A DNA stretch of 64,000 nucleotides from Hyphomicrobiales bacterium (GTDB lineage Bacteria; Pseudomonadota; Alphaproteobacteria; Parvibaculales; Parvibaculaceae): NCBI GenBank assembly GCA_016124805.1, contig WGND01000009.1:124001-188000 (forward strand), read 5' to 3'. A program made the translations under genes and the position numbers. The notes beneath the pieces are model-generated. The model was not told where the DNA came from. It ran no database searches and saw only the letters and a program-made list of their open reading frames with translations. Below, in pieces: positions 63,729-64,000 of this stretch. The first letter of the stretch is position 1. Each line of letters opens with the position of its first letter.

Positions 63729-64000
63729 ATGGAATTTGAACTCGTCATCGGTGACAAAAACTGGTCCAGCTGGAGCCTCCGCCCCTGGCTTCTCATGAAA
63801 CAGGCCGGGCTCACATTCAACGAGATCCCGGTGCGGTTGCGCTCGCCCCAGACCAAAAGTGAAATTCTCGCCCATTCCCCGAGCGGTCTGGTGCCCGCCC
63901 TCAAATGGCGCGGCAAGGTGATCTGCGACTCGCTGGCAATCTGTGAAACCATTGCCGAGCTTTATCCGGAAAAAAACCTCTGGCCGCAGGACATGCTGAC
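63729..64000 (+). CDS. Glutathione S-transferase, N-terminal part (3' end outside window)
   Basis: 90 codons are visible before the window ends. The translation starts MEFELVIGDKNWSSWSLRPWLLMKQAG, the thioredoxin-like N-terminal domain, and contains PSGLVPALKWRGKVICDSLAICETIAELYPEKNLWP; the cis-Pro and DSLAI (the S/T that binds the gamma-glutamyl group) mark the glutathione site. NWSSWSLRPWL is typical of the YfcF/maleylacetoacetate-like bacterial subgroup. The helical C-terminal domain lies outside, so class and substrate cannot be decided. Confidence 0.9.
   Translation, partial: MEFELVIGDKNWSSWSLRPWLLMKQAGLTFNEIPVRLRSPQTKSEILAHSPSGLVPALKWRGKVICDSLAICETIAELYPEKNLWPQDML

Noticed and set aside
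1..64000. Prophage, transposon, genomic island or tRNA genes
   Set aside because: No integrase, transposase, phage structural gene, att-like repeat or tRNA cloverleaf was recognised; GC-rich codon use appears even throughout.

Overview
The window is a gene-dense piece of an alphaproteobacterial chromosome: about 59 protein genes, one SRP RNA, and no rRNA, tRNA, CRISPR array, insertion sequence or prophage that I could see. The alphaproteobacterial call rests on gene order (rpmH-rnpA-yidC-engB-argB; dapD-dapE; def-fmt-truA; ileS-lspA-DUF3035-M16-M16; ffs-dnaX-ybaB-recR; pheA-kdsB-cytochrome c), on family variants (MutL with its own endonuclease motif, DnaX without the Cys zinc module, paired M16 peptidases, DUF1036, DUF2336, DUF2855, a TipF-like EAL protein) and on short GC-rich palindromic repeats of a kind common in this class. 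It looks like a Hyphomicrobiales/Parvibaculales-type genome; I cannot name the genus.

Layout. 1-6520: the 3' end of a gamma-glutamyltransferase, then a minus-strand run of five closely spaced genes (DUF547 protein, TVP38/VTT membrane protein, disulfide oxidoreductase, sensor kinase, glucokinase). 6521-14296: rpmH, rnpA, yidC, engB and argB on plus, then a DUF1036 cell-envelope protein, a minus-strand DUF2336 protein and a HAD nucleotidase. 14279-24682: minus-strand mutL, pgi, two M16 peptidases, a DUF3035 lipoprotein, lspA and ileS. 24888-31343: an accessory metabolic stretch with a thioesterase, an XRE-cupin regulator divergent from an omega-aminotransferase, an alkylsulfatase-like metallo-beta-lactamase, two SDRs and an acetyltransferase. 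31592-38154: OmpA-like lipoprotein, glutathione peroxidase, TipF-like EAL protein, dapD, dapE, an unknown membrane protein and murI. 38282-45081: truA-fmt-def, rmuC, a cytochrome b, an AGCS symporter and recR. 45085-51568: ybaB, dnaX, SRP RNA, nudC, a YXWGXW-like protein, pheA, kdsB and a membrane-anchored cytochrome c. 51716-59284: a Yej-type peptide ABC importer with two different binding proteins. 59285-64000: a thioesterase, a DUF2855 protein, a leucyl aminopeptidase-MarR-NlpC/P60 run and the 5' end of a glutathione transferase gene.

The themes are information processing (ribosome, RNase P, tRNA formylation and charging, mismatch repair, replication clamp loader), envelope construction (YidC, LspA, DapD/DapE/MurI, KdsB, NlpC/P60) and peptide/amino-acid handling (Ggt, M16 pair, Yej importer, LAP, ArgB, PheA, aminotransferase). 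Most of the window is ordinary core genome. The least explained parts are the DUF547-TVP38-oxidoreductase-kinase-glucokinase run, the duplicated DUF1036 protein, structured leaders ahead of ileS and the AGCS gene, and a five-copy palindromic repeat family.
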